A DNA stretch of 52,263 nucleotides from Candidatus Margulisiibacteriota bacterium (GCA_009691415.1 SICP01000009.1:1-52263); one strand, 5' to 3'. Numbered from the stretch's first letter, positions 16,872-25,271 are shown. Program-made: numbers and translations. Notes: generated from the letters alone by a model not told the origin.

Positions 16872-18050
16872 TTAGGGATTTAGATATGCATTTTTGACAG
16901 CGGAGGCTACGTTTTTAACTACGTTTGTATCAAAGACGTCGGGAATAATTTTATCGATGGTTGGATTTTCTAATGTATTCGCAAGTGCAAAGGCTGCGGC
17001 GAGTTTCATTTTGTTCGTGATATGCGGGGCGTGCGCATCCATTGCGCCTCTGAAAATACCAGGAAATACGAGGACATTATTGATTTGATTTGAAAAATCG
17101 CTTCGACCTGTACCTACAATAAATGCGCCGGCTTTTTTAGCTTCGTCTGGCATGATTTCTGGTATGGGATTGGCCATTGCAAAAATAAGGGGTTTGTCTG
17201 CCATTGTTTTGATCATCTCACTTGTTACTACATTTGCAACGCTCACGCCGACAAAGACATCTGCATTTTTTAGTGCATCCGCGAGTGTTCCGCACTGATG
17301 TTGTTTATTGGTGATCGCTGCTAGCTTCAGCTTTGTCGGATTTGATAGAATATCTTCGCGTTTTGCCGAAATAATACCTTTGGTGTCACACACGATAATA
17401 TCTTTTACGGGGGTGCATGTGTTGGGGTCGTGCCCAATACAGAGTAGGAGTTCGGTGATGGCTGTTCCAGCTGCACCTGCTCCGTTGATGACGACCCGTA
17501 GGTCATGTAGATTTTTATTAGCTAGTTTTGCGGCATTGATGAGTGCAGCTAATAAAGTGATAGACGTGCCATGCTGATCGTCATGAAAAACAGGTATGCC
17601 TAAGTCTTGTAGTGCGAGTTCGATTTCAAAGCATTTGGGTGCAGCGATGTCTTCTAGGTTAATGCCACCGAATGAAGGCGCTATATTTCTGACGAGGTCT
17701 ATAATTTCTTGTGTGTCTTGTGTTTCGATACAGATAGGAAAGGCATCGATATCGGCATAACTTTTAAATAAAACAGCTTTGCCTTCCATGACCGGTAGGG
17801 CGGCAAGTGGGCCGATGTTGCCGAGACCTAATACGGCGGAACCATCTGAAACGATTGCCACGGTATTTTTCTTGATTGTGAGGTCGTAGGCACGTTTGGG
17901 GGTTTTGGCAATTTCTTGACACACTGCTGCTACGCCGGGTGTGTAGGCAAGGGATAGATCATGTTTGTTTTCTAGGGGGACTTTGGATTGAACGGATAGT
18001 TTTCCACCGTGTTTTTCATGATACAAAATTGATTCTTCGAAAATATTCAT
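16872..18050 (-). CDS. Malic enzyme (NAD(P)-dependent, short bacterial type)
   Basis: A 392-residue malic enzyme, which oxidatively decarboxylates malate to pyruvate. It has the catalytic Tyr in SLAYTPGVAAVC (Tyr36), the Lys-bearing stretch SDGSAVLGLGNIGP, metal-binding acidic residues in GGINLEDIAAPKCFEIE and FHDDQHGT, and the dinucleotide motif VVINGAGAAGTAI. It lacks the C-terminal phosphotransacetylase-like domain of the long MaeB type. Cofactor choice cannot be read safely. A promoter with TATAGT ends 10 nt before the ATG with no Shine-Dalgarno sequence. It follows the cysteine desulfurase gene by 30 bp, with its -35 box overlapping the end of that gene. Confidence 0.93.
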   Translation of the reverse strand: MNIFEESILYHEKHGGKLSVQSKVPLENKHDLSLAYTPGVAAVCQEIAKTPKRAYDLTIKKNTVAIVSDGSAVLGLGNIGPLAALPVMEGKAVLFKSYADIDAFPICIETQDTQEIIDLVRNIAPSFGGINLEDIAAPKCFEIELALQDLGIPVFHDDQHGTSITLLAALINAAKLANKNLHDLRVVINGAGAAGTAITELLLCIGHDPNTCTPVKDIIVCDTKGIISAKREDILSNPTKLKLAAITNKQHQCGTLADALKNADVFVGVSVANVVTSEMIKTMADKPLIFAMANPIPEIMPDEAKKAGAFIVGTGRSDFSNQINNVLVFPGIFRGAMDAHAPHITNKMKLAAAFALANTLENPTIDKIIPDVFDTNVVKNVASAVKNAYLNP

Positions 18051-18060
18051 AAGGAACGTG

Positions 18061-18089
18061 ACTATAGCGTATTTTTTTTGTTAAGACAA
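18061..18089 (-). promoter_or_regulatory. Promoter of malic enzyme gene
   Basis: On the reverse strand TTGTCT (18084-18089) and TATAGT (18061-18066) are exactly 17 bp apart. The ATG at 18050 begins 10 nt after the -10 box, so the expected leader is about 3-4 nt. The -35 box overlaps the last codons of the upstream desulfurase gene. Confidence 0.65.
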
Positions 18090-19232
18090 ACTTCGGAGTT
18101 TTGGGATGATTGTTTCGAGAGTTGTAAGGGTCTGGTGAATTTCCTCGATGGTGTTTGGGGCGCCTAAGCTAAATCGTAAGGCGCTATTTACGACTTCTGG
18201 GGGTAGTCCCATTTGGAAGAGGACGCTAGAGCTGTATGGGGTTCCAGTAGAGCAGGCTGAACCTGTTGAAACGGCGATGCCTTCAAGATCTAGGCGAATC
18301 GCGAGGGATTCGGCCTTAATGCCCAAAAATGAGACGTTGAGCGTGTTGGGAAGTGCGTGCTCGGTGTCGGTGTTAAGATGAATGTCTGCAAAATGAGTTA
18401 TAAGTCCGTCTTTAAGGGTGTTTCTCAAGGTTTGAGTGTGGCTTATGTCATGCGCTAGGGTTTCTTGGCGTGCTTGGGCTGCGATGCCGATGCCAATAAT
18501 GCCTGGGATATTTTCGGTGCCTGCGTTTTTTTGTTGTTCTTGAGGGCCTCCGTGTACAAGTGGTGTTAAGGCGGAGAGATTTTTTGCGTAGAGTGCGGCG
18601 ATGCCTTTGGGTCCGTTAAATTTGTGTCCAGATAGAGTGAGAAAATCGACGCCAAGATCGGGTAGTGAGACGGAGATTTTACCAACAGCTTGTATGGCGT
18701 CGGTGTGACAGGGGATCTGATGGTCTCGCGCGATTTTTGCGATTTCTGATAGAGGCTGAATCATGCCAGTTTCGTTGTTAGCCAGCATGATGGAAATGAG
18801 TTGCGTGTTTGGTGTGATGGCGTTTTTGACGTCGTTTGGAGAAACACGTCCGTCTTTTTGTGCGGGTAGATAGGTAATGCTGATGCCAAAAGACGCGGCC
18901 CATTTACAGGCTTCTAAAACGCAGGGGTGTTCGATAGAAGACGTAATAATGTGTGCGGGAGTTTTGGTTTTGAGATGATTCCACAATACGTTTTTAATAA
19001 TCATATTGTTGGCTTGTGATCCGCTAGGTATCCATAGAAGTTGTTTGGGTGAGGCGTTGATGAGTGAGGCTACTTGATATCTGGCATTTTCGCTGGCTTC
19101 TTTTGCAATGCGGCCTATTTGGTGATGGCTGGAGGGGTTGCCACTTATGCTATGAATTTTTTGGAGTGCATCCAGAAATTTGGGGTGTGGAGGGGTGGTG
19201 GCATTGTGATCTAGGTAGATCTTCTTTTTCAT
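18081..19232 (-). CDS. Cysteine desulfurase (NifS/IscS family)
   Basis: This 383-residue class V PLP enzyme takes sulfur from cysteine for Fe-S clusters or tRNA thiolation. It begins IYLDHNATTPPHP; the PLP Lys is Lys204 in LSGHKFNGPKG; AGTENIPGI is typical; and the persulfide Cys is Cys327 in STGSACSTGTPYSS. The short S-A-C-S-T-G loop puts it in the NifS/IscS group, not SufS. No iscU, iscR or mnmA partner lies next to it. The ATG overlaps the stop of the upstream unknown gene by 4 nt (ATGA), which indicates coupling. Confidence 0.94.
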   Translation of the reverse strand: MKKKIYLDHNATTPPHPKFLDALQKIHSISGNPSSHHQIGRIAKEASENARYQVASLINASPKQLLWIPSGSQANNMIIKNVLWNHLKTKTPAHIITSSIEHPCVLEACKWAASFGISITYLPAQKDGRVSPNDVKNAITPNTQLISIMLANNETGMIQPLSEIAKIARDHQIPCHTDAIQAVGKISVSLPDLGVDFLTLSGHKFNGPKGIAALYAKNLSALTPLVHGGPQEQQKNAGTENIPGIIGIGIAAQARQETLAHDISHTQTLRNTLKDGLITHFADIHLNTDTEHALPNTLNVSFLGIKAESLAIRLDLEGIAVSTGSACSTGTPYSSSVLFQMGLPPEVVNSALRFSLGAPNTIEEIHQTLTTLETIIPKLRSLS

Positions 19233-20167
19233 TGGGTGAGTAGTAAAGTGAGGTGGGTATCAAATAGCGTGTAGAGTGTTTTTCTGGGCTTGAGTTGTAC
19301 TTCTTGGATATTGTTTAAATTGCGTTGCACTTCTGCGTAGACCTGTTTGTTTTGAGTTAATTTAATGAGAAATTCTTTGGTTTTGCTTTGCGTGATGTGC
19401 TTGATAATGGGTAGGTCGGGTGAATAGTAAAGTTCTAAGTAGATGCGAACTTTTCCGAGGAGGTATTGAATATCTGTGGAGGGAGATTGTAGTAATAAAT
19501 TGATATTAATGGTGTTGCCGTCAGAACTTTTTATTTCCAAGTTATCAGGAAAAAAAGATTGGATGTGTAAAAAGAGTGCGTTGATCTGTGTATCTGGCAT
19601 GCAAGCAATAAGTACAAATAGGAGATCTTGTTGAAGCTCTTCTTGGAATAATTGTTTTAATTCTAGTTTGTTTTCATAGAGAAGGTTGACGCGTTTTTCT
19701 GTGGTGTTGAGTAGGTCAATATGGCTTTTGACGAGTCGATGAAGAGTGTGAAGTGTCAGTGTGCTTAGGGGGGTGTGTTGGTGGCGTTTTCCGAAGATAC
19801 GACTTTGGTAGTAGCTGAGAAAAAGATCATACGCAGCATCGTGTTTTCCAAGAGTTAAGTTTTCTCTTATTTGATTTCCCCAATCAACGGTGACGAGCTT
19901 GTTTTTAATGGTTATATTTTGGATACTGGACATCAAAATGCCAGAGTAAAGTGATAGTCCCGTTAGAAAGAGAATTTGGATGTAGGTAATTATTTCTGGG
20001 TGCGCATTATACGTGTGATTTTCTTTAAAAGGTCCCGTTTGTATGAGGGTGTTTTTTAGGGTTTCAAATGAGGGTGACTTTGGGTCAAAAACAGTTGCGA
20101 TATCAGCGAGTGATTCTGTGATGATTTGAAGTAAGATAATGGCGTTGGGGGTACTGGTAAAAGACAT
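19229..20167 (-). CDS. Hypothetical protein, about 312 aa
   Basis: I do not recognise this protein. I place the start at the ATG at 20167, 20 bp after the stop of the preceding gene; the frame is open back to a TTG at 20248, which would overlap that gene by 62 bp and is less likely. The product is rich in Leu, Thr, Asn and Gln, has one moderately hydrophobic stretch (IQILFLTGLSLYSGILM) and long predicted helices (NLLYENKLELKQLFQEELQQ). It sits between a HEAT-like small gene and the cysteine desulfurase and overlaps the latter by 4 bp, so it is in that operon. No functional inference is made. Confidence 0.65.
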   Translation of the reverse strand: MSFTSTPNAIILLQIITESLADIATVFDPKSPSFETLKNTLIQTGPFKENHTYNAHPEIITYIQILFLTGLSLYSGILMSSIQNITIKNKLVTVDWGNQIRENLTLGKHDAAYDLFLSYYQSRIFGKRHQHTPLSTLTLHTLHRLVKSHIDLLNTTEKRVNLLYENKLELKQLFQEELQQDLLFVLIACMPDTQINALFLHIQSFFPDNLEIKSSDGNTININLLLQSPSTDIQYLLGKVRIYLELYYSPDLPIIKHITQSKTKEFLIKLTQNKQVYAEVQRNLNNIQEVQLKPRKTLYTLFDTHLTLLLTQ

Positions 20168-20186
20168 GCTTGCGAGTATAGCATCG

Positions 20187-20495
20187 TCATGTTTTTCCTG
20201 ATAGTCTCGCCATTTCTTCCTCGAGTAATTTGATGCGGCGTATTTCAAAGACGCATAGTCTTACGACAGGATGAATGTCTTCGGAGAGTGTCCAAAGATA
20301 TTTCATGGCTTTTTCTTGTAGTTTTCTGGGTCCGTCGACGATAAATTTTTTGAGAACTTTTGTGATTTCTAGACGCACTTTCCAATCATGATAATTGAGA
20401 CTCTCTGTAATTCTCTCAAGGTTTTCTTCGGTTAAATTATTGCCGTAGCCACGCATTTCTAAAATTTTTTCTCTGTCTCCCATGGCCTGACTCAT
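20187..20495 (-). CDS. Small HEAT-repeat-like protein, 102 aa
   Basis: A 102-residue helical protein. Two helix pairs (ESLNYHDWKVRLEITKVLKK and EDIHPVVRLCVFEIRRIKLL) resemble HEAT repeats, with the typical D-x-x-V-R pattern. The ATG is preceded by AGGGGAG at 8 nt. It is the first gene of a run that continues with the 312-residue unknown, the cysteine desulfurase and perhaps malic enzyme. Probably a protein-binding adaptor; the partner is unknown. Confidence 0.65.
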   Translation of the reverse strand: MSQAMGDREKILEMRGYGNNLTEENLERITESLNYHDWKVRLEITKVLKKFIVDGPRKLQEKAMKYLWTLSEDIHPVVRLCVFEIRRIKLLEEEMARLSGKT

Positions 20496-20570
20496 AAGAC
20501 CTACTCCCCTAGTTAATGGTAATTAGTAATCTAGTGCCCATTTGAGACAGGTCTTAAACGTGTTTTATTT

Positions 20571-21791
20571 TTATGCAAGAGAACTGACAAATCGGGCGAT
20601 TTTTTTAATGCCTTCTTTAATGTCGTTTAGGCTTGTGGCGTAGGAGAGTCGAATGTGATTGTCGGCACCAAATCCGGAACCTGGAACACAGGCAACGTGC
20701 TCTTCTTTGAGTAGGTTTGCGCAAAATGTTACGGAGTCTGTGATGAGTCCAGAGGCTGATTTTTTACCATAGCACGAAGAGATATTGGGGAAGGTATAGA
20801 AGGCCCCTTTTGGTAAAAGACAGGTGATGCCAGGAATAGCATTGAGGCTTTCGACCATAATTTTGCGACGTGTATCAAATTCTTTTTTCATCGTTTGTAC
20901 AGTAGCTTGAGGGCCTTCAAGAGCTTCGAGGGCGGCCCATTGCGCTGGGGTGGTTGGGTTGGATGTTGTGTGGCTTTGAATTTGGCCCATGGCTTTTGCG
21001 ATGGGTGCTTCTGCTGCGATATAGCCGATGCGCCACCCCGTCATGGAGTGTGATTTTGCAACACCGTCTACTAGTAAAGTCAGTGCTTTTAGACGTGGGG
21101 AAAGGGTGGCTATGGAAATGTGTTTTTCGCCATCGTAGATAAGTTTTTCGTAGATTTCATCGGAGAGAACCATGATTTGATACTTCAAGATAATTTCGGC
21201 AAGATCTTCTAGTTCGGCTTGTGTATAGATAGATCCTGTTGGATTTGAGGGAGAATTTAGGATGAGCAGGCGGGTCTTTGGGGTGATTGCTTTTTCTAAT
21301 TGGTCAGGGGTGATTTTGAATTCCGCTTTGTCAGTGGTTTCTATAAGAACGGGAATGGCGCCTACCAATTTGGCTTGGTCTGGATAGCTGACCCAGTAGG
21401 GTGTTGGGATGAGGACTTCGTCGCCTGGATTTAAGACAGCCATGAAGGCGTTGTAGATGGCGTGTTTAGCACCACAGGTAATAACGATGTTTTCTGGGCC
21501 GTAGGTGAGGCCAGTGTCTTGCTTGAGTTTTTTGCAGACGGCTTTTTTGAGTTCGATTATGCCAGAGGCGGCGGTGTATTTTGTTTTGCCAGCTTTGATG
21601 GCGTTGATGCCAGCTTGTTTGATGTTTTGTGGTGTGTCGAAGTCAGGTTCTCCTGCGCTGAAGCTTAGTACTTTTGTGCCTTCGGCGGTCATTTGAGCTG
21701 CTAGAGCGGTGATAGCCATGGTGATACTGTCTTTGACAGTACTGGCTTTTTCGGACAGGCGTATGGTTTTCTGGGGGGTTGCGGTTGACAT
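20571..21791 (-). CDS. aspC: Aspartate aminotransferase (class I, subgroup Ib type)
   Basis: A 406-residue fold-type I PLP aminotransferase that interconverts aspartate/2-oxoglutarate and oxaloacetate/glutamate. It has SFSAGEPDFDTP near the N-terminus, LILNSPSNPTG (177-187), DEIYEKLIY, PLP Lys246 in DGVAKSHSMTGWRIGY, and a C-terminal RLSYATS that holds the carboxylate-binding Arg. The Ib subgroup sometimes also handles prephenate, so specificity is not certain. It has AAGGAA 9 nt before the ATG and lies 2 nt after the DMT pair, so the three are probably one transcript. Confidence 0.92.
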   Translation of the reverse strand: MSTATPQKTIRLSEKASTVKDSITMAITALAAQMTAEGTKVLSFSAGEPDFDTPQNIKQAGINAIKAGKTKYTAASGIIELKKAVCKKLKQDTGLTYGPENIVITCGAKHAIYNAFMAVLNPGDEVLIPTPYWVSYPDQAKLVGAIPVLIETTDKAEFKITPDQLEKAITPKTRLLILNSPSNPTGSIYTQAELEDLAEIILKYQIMVLSDEIYEKLIYDGEKHISIATLSPRLKALTLLVDGVAKSHSMTGWRIGYIAAEAPIAKAMGQIQSHTTSNPTTPAQWAALEALEGPQATVQTMKKEFDTRRKIMVESLNAIPGITCLLPKGAFYTFPNISSCYGKKSASGLITDSVTFCANLLKEEHVACVPGSGFGADNHIRLSYATSLNDIKEGIKKIARFVSSLA

Positions 21792-21793
21792 TA

Positions 21794-22138
21794 TTATGGT
21801 TCCTTTTGGGCGTTGGGGCTTTTTGAGATGATGATGAGTCCGATGATGATTAGCATAACGGCGAGATATCTGTAAAGGCTGACGTTTTCGTGGAGAAGAA
21901 TTTGGGAACCCACGGTGATGATCAGGAAGTTGATGCTCATGAAGGGATATATAAAGGAGAGTTGGTATTTGGACATGGCGATGAGCCAGAGAATGCTGCC
22001 GATTAGGATGAGGGCGATAGAGATAAAGGTGGCTAGAGAGAGAGGCGCGTTAGTGGTGTTGATGTGGTGCTTGAGTATAAATTCACCCATGCTGGTGCAG
22101 AGTATCGGGCCTAGTATATAGAGGAGTTTATTTTTCAT
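21794..22138 (-). CDS. Four-helix DMT/SMR-like membrane subunit B
   Basis: A 114-residue membrane protein with four predicted transmembrane helices (LLYILGPILCTSMG, LATFISIALILIGSILWLIA, YPFMSINFLIITVGSQILL, YLAVMLIIIGLIII). It is of the EamA/small-multidrug-resistance type and has the LSFIYPFMSINF motif also present in its neighbour. It starts 5 bp after that neighbour, with AGGAT as ribosome site. Such paired half-size DMT proteins form heterodimers, for example ArnE/ArnF, which flip undecaprenyl-linked aminoarabinose. The substrate here is not determined. Confidence 0.82.
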   Translation of the reverse strand: MKNKLLYILGPILCTSMGEFILKHHINTTNAPLSLATFISIALILIGSILWLIAMSKYQLSFIYPFMSINFLIITVGSQILLHENVSLYRYLAVMLIIIGLIIISKSPNAQKEP

Positions 22139-22143
22139 TTTGA

Positions 22144-22491
22144 TTATCCTAGAAAGAGGCCGAGGGCGCCGAGTGTGATGCAGCTGATGCCGGCTAGTTT
22201 GTAGTTGTCGAGGTGTTCTTTAAATAAGAATTTCCCCGACAAAATAATGCAGATGTACGTGATACTGAGGAAGGGGTAGGCAAAGCTGAGTGGGAAGTAT
22301 TGTAGGGTGATGTACCAGCTGATGAAGTTTGAAAATCCGAACAAAAGTCCGAGCCAAAAAAAGGGGTTTTTGAGAAGGGCTTTTATGTTGGTTGTTAGGC
22401 GGGGAGCGTTGAGATTATTGACTGCTTTTTTAAAGCAGATATCTGTGAAGGTTCTGATGACGATGGTGAAGATGAGGGTGCTATAGTGCAT
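22144..22491 (-). CDS. Four-helix DMT/SMR-like membrane subunit A
   Basis: A 115-residue protein with four predicted transmembrane helices (LIFTIVIRTFTDICF, FFWLGLLFGFSNFISWYI, FAYPFLSITYICIILSG, LAGISCITLGALGLFL) and the family pattern PLSFAYPFLSITY. It is homologous in layout to the next gene. The adjacent pair is the arrangement expected for a heterodimeric small exporter or lipid-sugar flippase (ArnE/ArnF-like). Given the lipid A genes elsewhere in the window, an envelope-lipid substrate is conceivable, but that is inference. No clear ribosome site precedes the ATG. Confidence 0.82.
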   Translation of the reverse strand: MHYSTLIFTIVIRTFTDICFKKAVNNLNAPRLTTNIKALLKNPFFWLGLLFGFSNFISWYITLQYFPLSFAYPFLSITYICIILSGKFLFKEHLDNYKLAGISCITLGALGLFLG

Positions 22492-22570
22492 GGGAGTATT
22501 TTTGCATGCTCGAATTTCTTTGTCGACATTTAGACTTTGTGGCTTGAGTAATTATTATTGTTTCTAGGTA

Positions 22571-22713
22571 GCTGTTGCAAAATAGACTAAAAAAGTAAGT
22601 GCCTTGTGAGAATTTAATCAAGTCTGTAGATAACTTGCCCTATCCTGGGCTCTTTTTTTTGAATTTACAAAATTCCGCAAGTCACTTGCTTTTTTGGACT
22701 ATTTTGCAACAGC
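22571..22713. mobile_element. MITE-like element with 31-bp inverted repeats
   Basis: Bases 22571-22601 and 22683-22713 are inverted repeats that match at 28 of 31 positions, beginning GCTGTTGCAAAATAG. The 143-bp element has no coding capacity. Its inner segment 22606-22636 matches 25322-25352, next to a broken IS5-type transposase, at 29 of 31 positions. I read it as a non-autonomous derivative of that IS. It accounts for most of the gene-free stretch 22492-22829. Confidence 0.85.
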
Positions 22714-22773
22714 CCCATATATATCAAAGCCGTTTCGTCCAGCCTCTTTTTCGAATCCCTCAAACCGATTCAT
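22699..22773 (-). pseudogene. Possible N-terminal stub of a BRO/antirepressor-like gene
   Basis: From the ATG at 22773 the frame reads MNRFEGFEKEAGRNGFDI and then runs into the inverted repeat of the MITE-like element and stops (TAG at 22699). This beginning resembles BRO-N or DinD-like damage-inducible and antirepressor proteins, which often start with F-x-G-F-E and N-G. No continuation is found on the other side of the element. A weak call from 18 residues. Confidence 0.25.
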
Positions 22774-22829
22774 AAACTTCTATTTCGTAACAGTGGGTAC
22801 TTTGGTTGCGGAGGGTGATTTGATTTTTG

Positions 22830-23405
22830 TTAAAGCGGTAGAAGTAGAGGCTTAATTTTCTCTAGTGTTTTAGGTCCTAACCCCTTGATGTGTGAAAGTC
22901 CATCGAGGGTTTGGAAGGGTCCATTTTCTTGTCTGTAGGCAACGATTGTTTCGGCGGTTTTTTGGCCTATGCCTGGAAGAGTTTGTAGGTCTTTGGCTGT
23001 TGCTGTGTTGATGTGTACTTTTGTGGTGGGTTTGGTGCCGACCTGAATTTTTTCTAGTTTTTTTGATGGGATGTTGATTCGTTTTCCGTCTTTGATTTTG
23101 GCGACGAGATTGACTTTGTCGAGGTCTGCTTCTGGGAGTACGCCACCGGCTATTTCGATGAGGTCTTTGGTGCGGAGATTTTCTGAGATTTTATAGATGC
23201 CAGGTTTGTATACGGCGCCGGATACTTGTGCGTAGATGCGTATGGGTTCGACAGGAGGTGCTTCTGTAGTAGATATTGTCGGTATGTCGATGGGTAGGGT
23301 GGGGTCGTTGGCCTGGTGGTTGCGATAGTATGTCATTCCTGCGCCTAATATTAGAATGGCTGATAGGATATATAATATTTTTATATATTTTATATTAGAC
23401 GTCAT
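22830..23405 (-). CDS. ComEA-like DNA-binding protein (SLBB + helix-hairpin-helix)
   Basis: 191 residues from the ATG at 23405; a TTG 18 nt upstream is less likely. An N-terminal membrane anchor (KILYILSAILILGAGMTYY) is followed by a SLBB-type domain (IYAQVSGAVYKPGIYKI to about INIPSKK) and a tandem helix-hairpin-helix C-terminus (INTATAKDLQTLPGIG and LSHIKGLGPKTLEKIK). This is the Gram-positive-like ComEA layout, which binds incoming double-stranded DNA during transformation; many bacteria carry it without known competence. No comEC is in the window. An extended -10, TGaTAGACT, lies 8 nt before the ATG. Confidence 0.85.
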   Translation of the reverse strand: MTSNIKYIKILYILSAILILGAGMTYYRNHQANDPTLPIDIPTISTTEAPPVEPIRIYAQVSGAVYKPGIYKISENLRTKDLIEIAGGVLPEADLDKVNLVAKIKDGKRINIPSKKLEKIQVGTKPTTKVHINTATAKDLQTLPGIGQKTAETIVAYRQENGPFQTLDGLSHIKGLGPKTLEKIKPLLLPL

Positions 23406-23413
23406 GATATGCA

Positions 23414-23446
23414 AGTCTATCAAAGTTAGGGCGATCTGTGTATATT
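23414..23446. promoter_or_regulatory. Divergent promoter elements of comEA-like and holA genes
   Basis: The 51-bp spacer holds an extended -10 TGaTAGACT on the reverse strand (23414-23422), 8 nt before the comEA-like ATG, and TATATT on the forward strand (23441-23446), 10 nt before the holA ATG. Neither ATG has a Shine-Dalgarno sequence, so short or absent leaders are likely. Confidence 0.45.
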
Positions 23447-23456
23447 ATTTGTAGTC

Positions 23457-24422
23457 ATGTCTAATAGATTTTTGCATTTTGTTTATGGGGAAGAAACGTT
23501 TTTGATAGAGGGATATGTGGCGCAGATTCGTGCCAAATATTCTGGATATCAAGAAGATTTTTTTAAAGATAAGGTAGATTTTTCTGCATTGCAGATGGCC
23601 GTGGCTTCTCAAGATTTGTTTTGTCCTGCCAAATTGATCGTTATAAAAGAGCTATCTGCTTTAGGTGAGACGTTGGATGCTCCGGAAGTGGCGCGTTGGG
23701 GAGAGTTGTTTCGTCAGGCGGCGTTGGGGCCCAATGTTGTGATTGTTTGGATGGGGGCTAAGAAGCCGGATATGCGCAAAAAATTATGCGGGACGTTGAA
23801 GCAGTTGGCGGTGACGAAAGAATTTTTGTCGTTTAAAGATTGGGAGCAAGATAAAGTTCTTCAGTGGTTGCGTGGCAAAGTGGTTTCGAGGGGCAAGCAG
23901 ATTTCTATGGATGCACTTGTGGCTATGGAACAAATTGGCGGAGTGGATTTGCGTCAGCTGTCTGGAATTTTGGAATTGTTAGCGGTGTATTTAGGGGAAC
24001 GCACAAAAATTGAGGTGGCGGATGTGATAGCGGTGTCAGGTGCTGGCAATGCAAGTGCGTTTTTGTTAACAGAAGCGTTGCGGGACAGAAAAGTTTCGAC
24101 GGTGATGATGTCTCTTTCTAGGTTGTTGGATCAGGGTGAAGAGCCGTTGCGATTGATGGGGCTTTTGGTGGCGACGTTGCGACTTTATTATCAATTATTG
24201 GTTCTAGATGAGATGAAGCTGACGGCTCAGCAGATGGGGCAGAAATTGGGGAAAAGCCCGTTTTTTTTGCAGAAGCTTTTGGGGCCTATCAAAAAGCATT
24301 ATACGGTACAGCATTTGCGCAAAGTATTTGGATTTTTTGCAGAATTGGACGTGGCGATTAAGACGGGGAAAATTAAGCCTCGGATTGGACTTGAGCAGAC
24401 TGTTTTAAAGTTTGTAGCTTAG
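23457..24422 (+). CDS. holA: DNA polymerase III subunit delta
   Basis: A 321-residue clamp-loader delta subunit. The N-terminal segment FLHFVYGEETFLIEGYVAQI is the classic HolA opening, VIVWMGAKKPDMRKKL fits the middle of the AAA+-like domain, and VDLRQLSGILELLAVYLG with the later helical collar (GEEPLRLMGLLVATLRLYYQL) completes the family pattern. It opens the sliding clamp within the clamp loader and works with the DnaE encoded 18 kb away. There is no ribosome site; TATATT lies 10 nt upstream. An IS scar region follows. Confidence 0.93.
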   Translation: MSNRFLHFVYGEETFLIEGYVAQIRAKYSGYQEDFFKDKVDFSALQMAVASQDLFCPAKLIVIKELSALGETLDAPEVARWGELFRQAALGPNVVIVWMGAKKPDMRKKLCGTLKQLAVTKEFLSFKDWEQDKVLQWLRGKVVSRGKQISMDALVAMEQIGGVDLRQLSGILELLAVYLGERTKIEVADVIAVSGAGNASAFLLTEALRDRKVSTVMMSLSRLLDQGEEPLRLMGLLVATLRLYYQLLVLDEMKLTAQQMGQKLGKSPFFLQKLLGPIKKHYTVQHLRKVFGFFAELDVAIKTGKIKPRIGLEQTVLKFVA

Positions 24423-24485
24423 CCTGAATTTTTTTGGGCATTTTTTCCGATAACTTTTTGAGTAAAGTTTATTTCGGGAGAGTCT

Positions 24486-24626
24486 ATGTTTCAAAGAAAA
24501 ATTATTGCAGGGGTAATTCCTCAACCAGTCTTGGGGAGATTTGAATTTGTTCGCGATGCTAATGGTGAGTTAACCGTGATTGGTAAAGGTGGGACTACTG
24601 TTGGATATGAAACTAACAGGGAGTAA
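24486..24626 (+). CDS. Small ORF, 46 aa, possibly IS-associated
   Basis: An ATG with GGGAGAG about 4 nt upstream opens a 46-codon frame (MFQRKIIAGVIPQPVLG to GYETNRE) that stops just before the transposase remnant. The composition is protein-like, but I recognise no family. It may be a passenger or upstream fragment of the decayed IS, or a real small gene after holA. Confidence 0.35.
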   Translation: MFQRKIIAGVIPQPVLGRFEFVRDANGELTVIGKGGTTVGYETNRE

Positions 24627-24640
24627 TACGATGCGTACAT

Positions 24641-25271
24641 CTGCAATTTTATTATGACCTATCAGATCGCGAATTAGAAAAACGGCTTCGATTTGATATT
24701 GTGTTCAGATGGGTTTGCGGATTCAGCGCGTTCGAAGAAACACCCGACCACACTTTTTTCTGTAGATTTCGAAAATTAATTGGGACAAAAAGTATCGAAT
24801 TATTATTTAAAATCATCGTCAATCGATCTAAGGAAAAGGAGTTATGCGTTCCGTCTTTCGGTTTGCCGACGCAACCGCCATTATTACCCAACAGACTACC
24901 TGGGAAGAACGTGATCAAGCGATTAAGCATGGCGAAGAAAAGCTCAATAACAGTAATTTTGTCCTAGAAACAGCGAAATGGTTTTTGCAGACAAAGCCTA
25001 TTGCTTAGCTAAGGCTCAGGATGCCATGAAAAAACGAGGTGTCTATAGTGCCGCTATTCTAAAACAAAATATGAAGGCTAAAAACAAAGATCTAGACCGC
25101 TTGAGAAGTGCCATGAGGTCTCCTCACGAAGGTGTTTTTTCTAAGTTTAAAAAGCGCGCAAGATATCGTGGTCTCATCAAAGTTTAGATGCAATTATTCC
25201 TAGACGCCATTGTTTGGAATGTTAAGCGTCTTGTTACCATAAATGCCTCACCTCTTTTTCATGAGGCATAG
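24641..25271 (+). pseudogene. Broken IS5-type transposase
   Basis: Three frames together give a decayed DDE transposase. Segment 1 (from 24641): FYYDLSDRELEKRLRFD, then ETPDHTFFCRFRKLIG, the N-terminal helical region of IS5-group enzymes. Segment 2 (about 24844-25006): RFADATAIITQQ and WEERDQAIKHGEEKLNN, with the first catalytic Asp (FADA). Segment 3 (from 24978): MVFADKAYCLAKAQDAMKKRG, with the second Asp region, then SPHEGVFSKFKKRARYRGL. A TAG at 25185 interrupts the last part, which continues as MQLFLDAIVWNVKRLVTIN up to 25271. The section between the first and second Asp is mostly deleted. At least two frameshifts, one internal deletion and one nonsense codon make it inactive. Confidence 0.88.
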
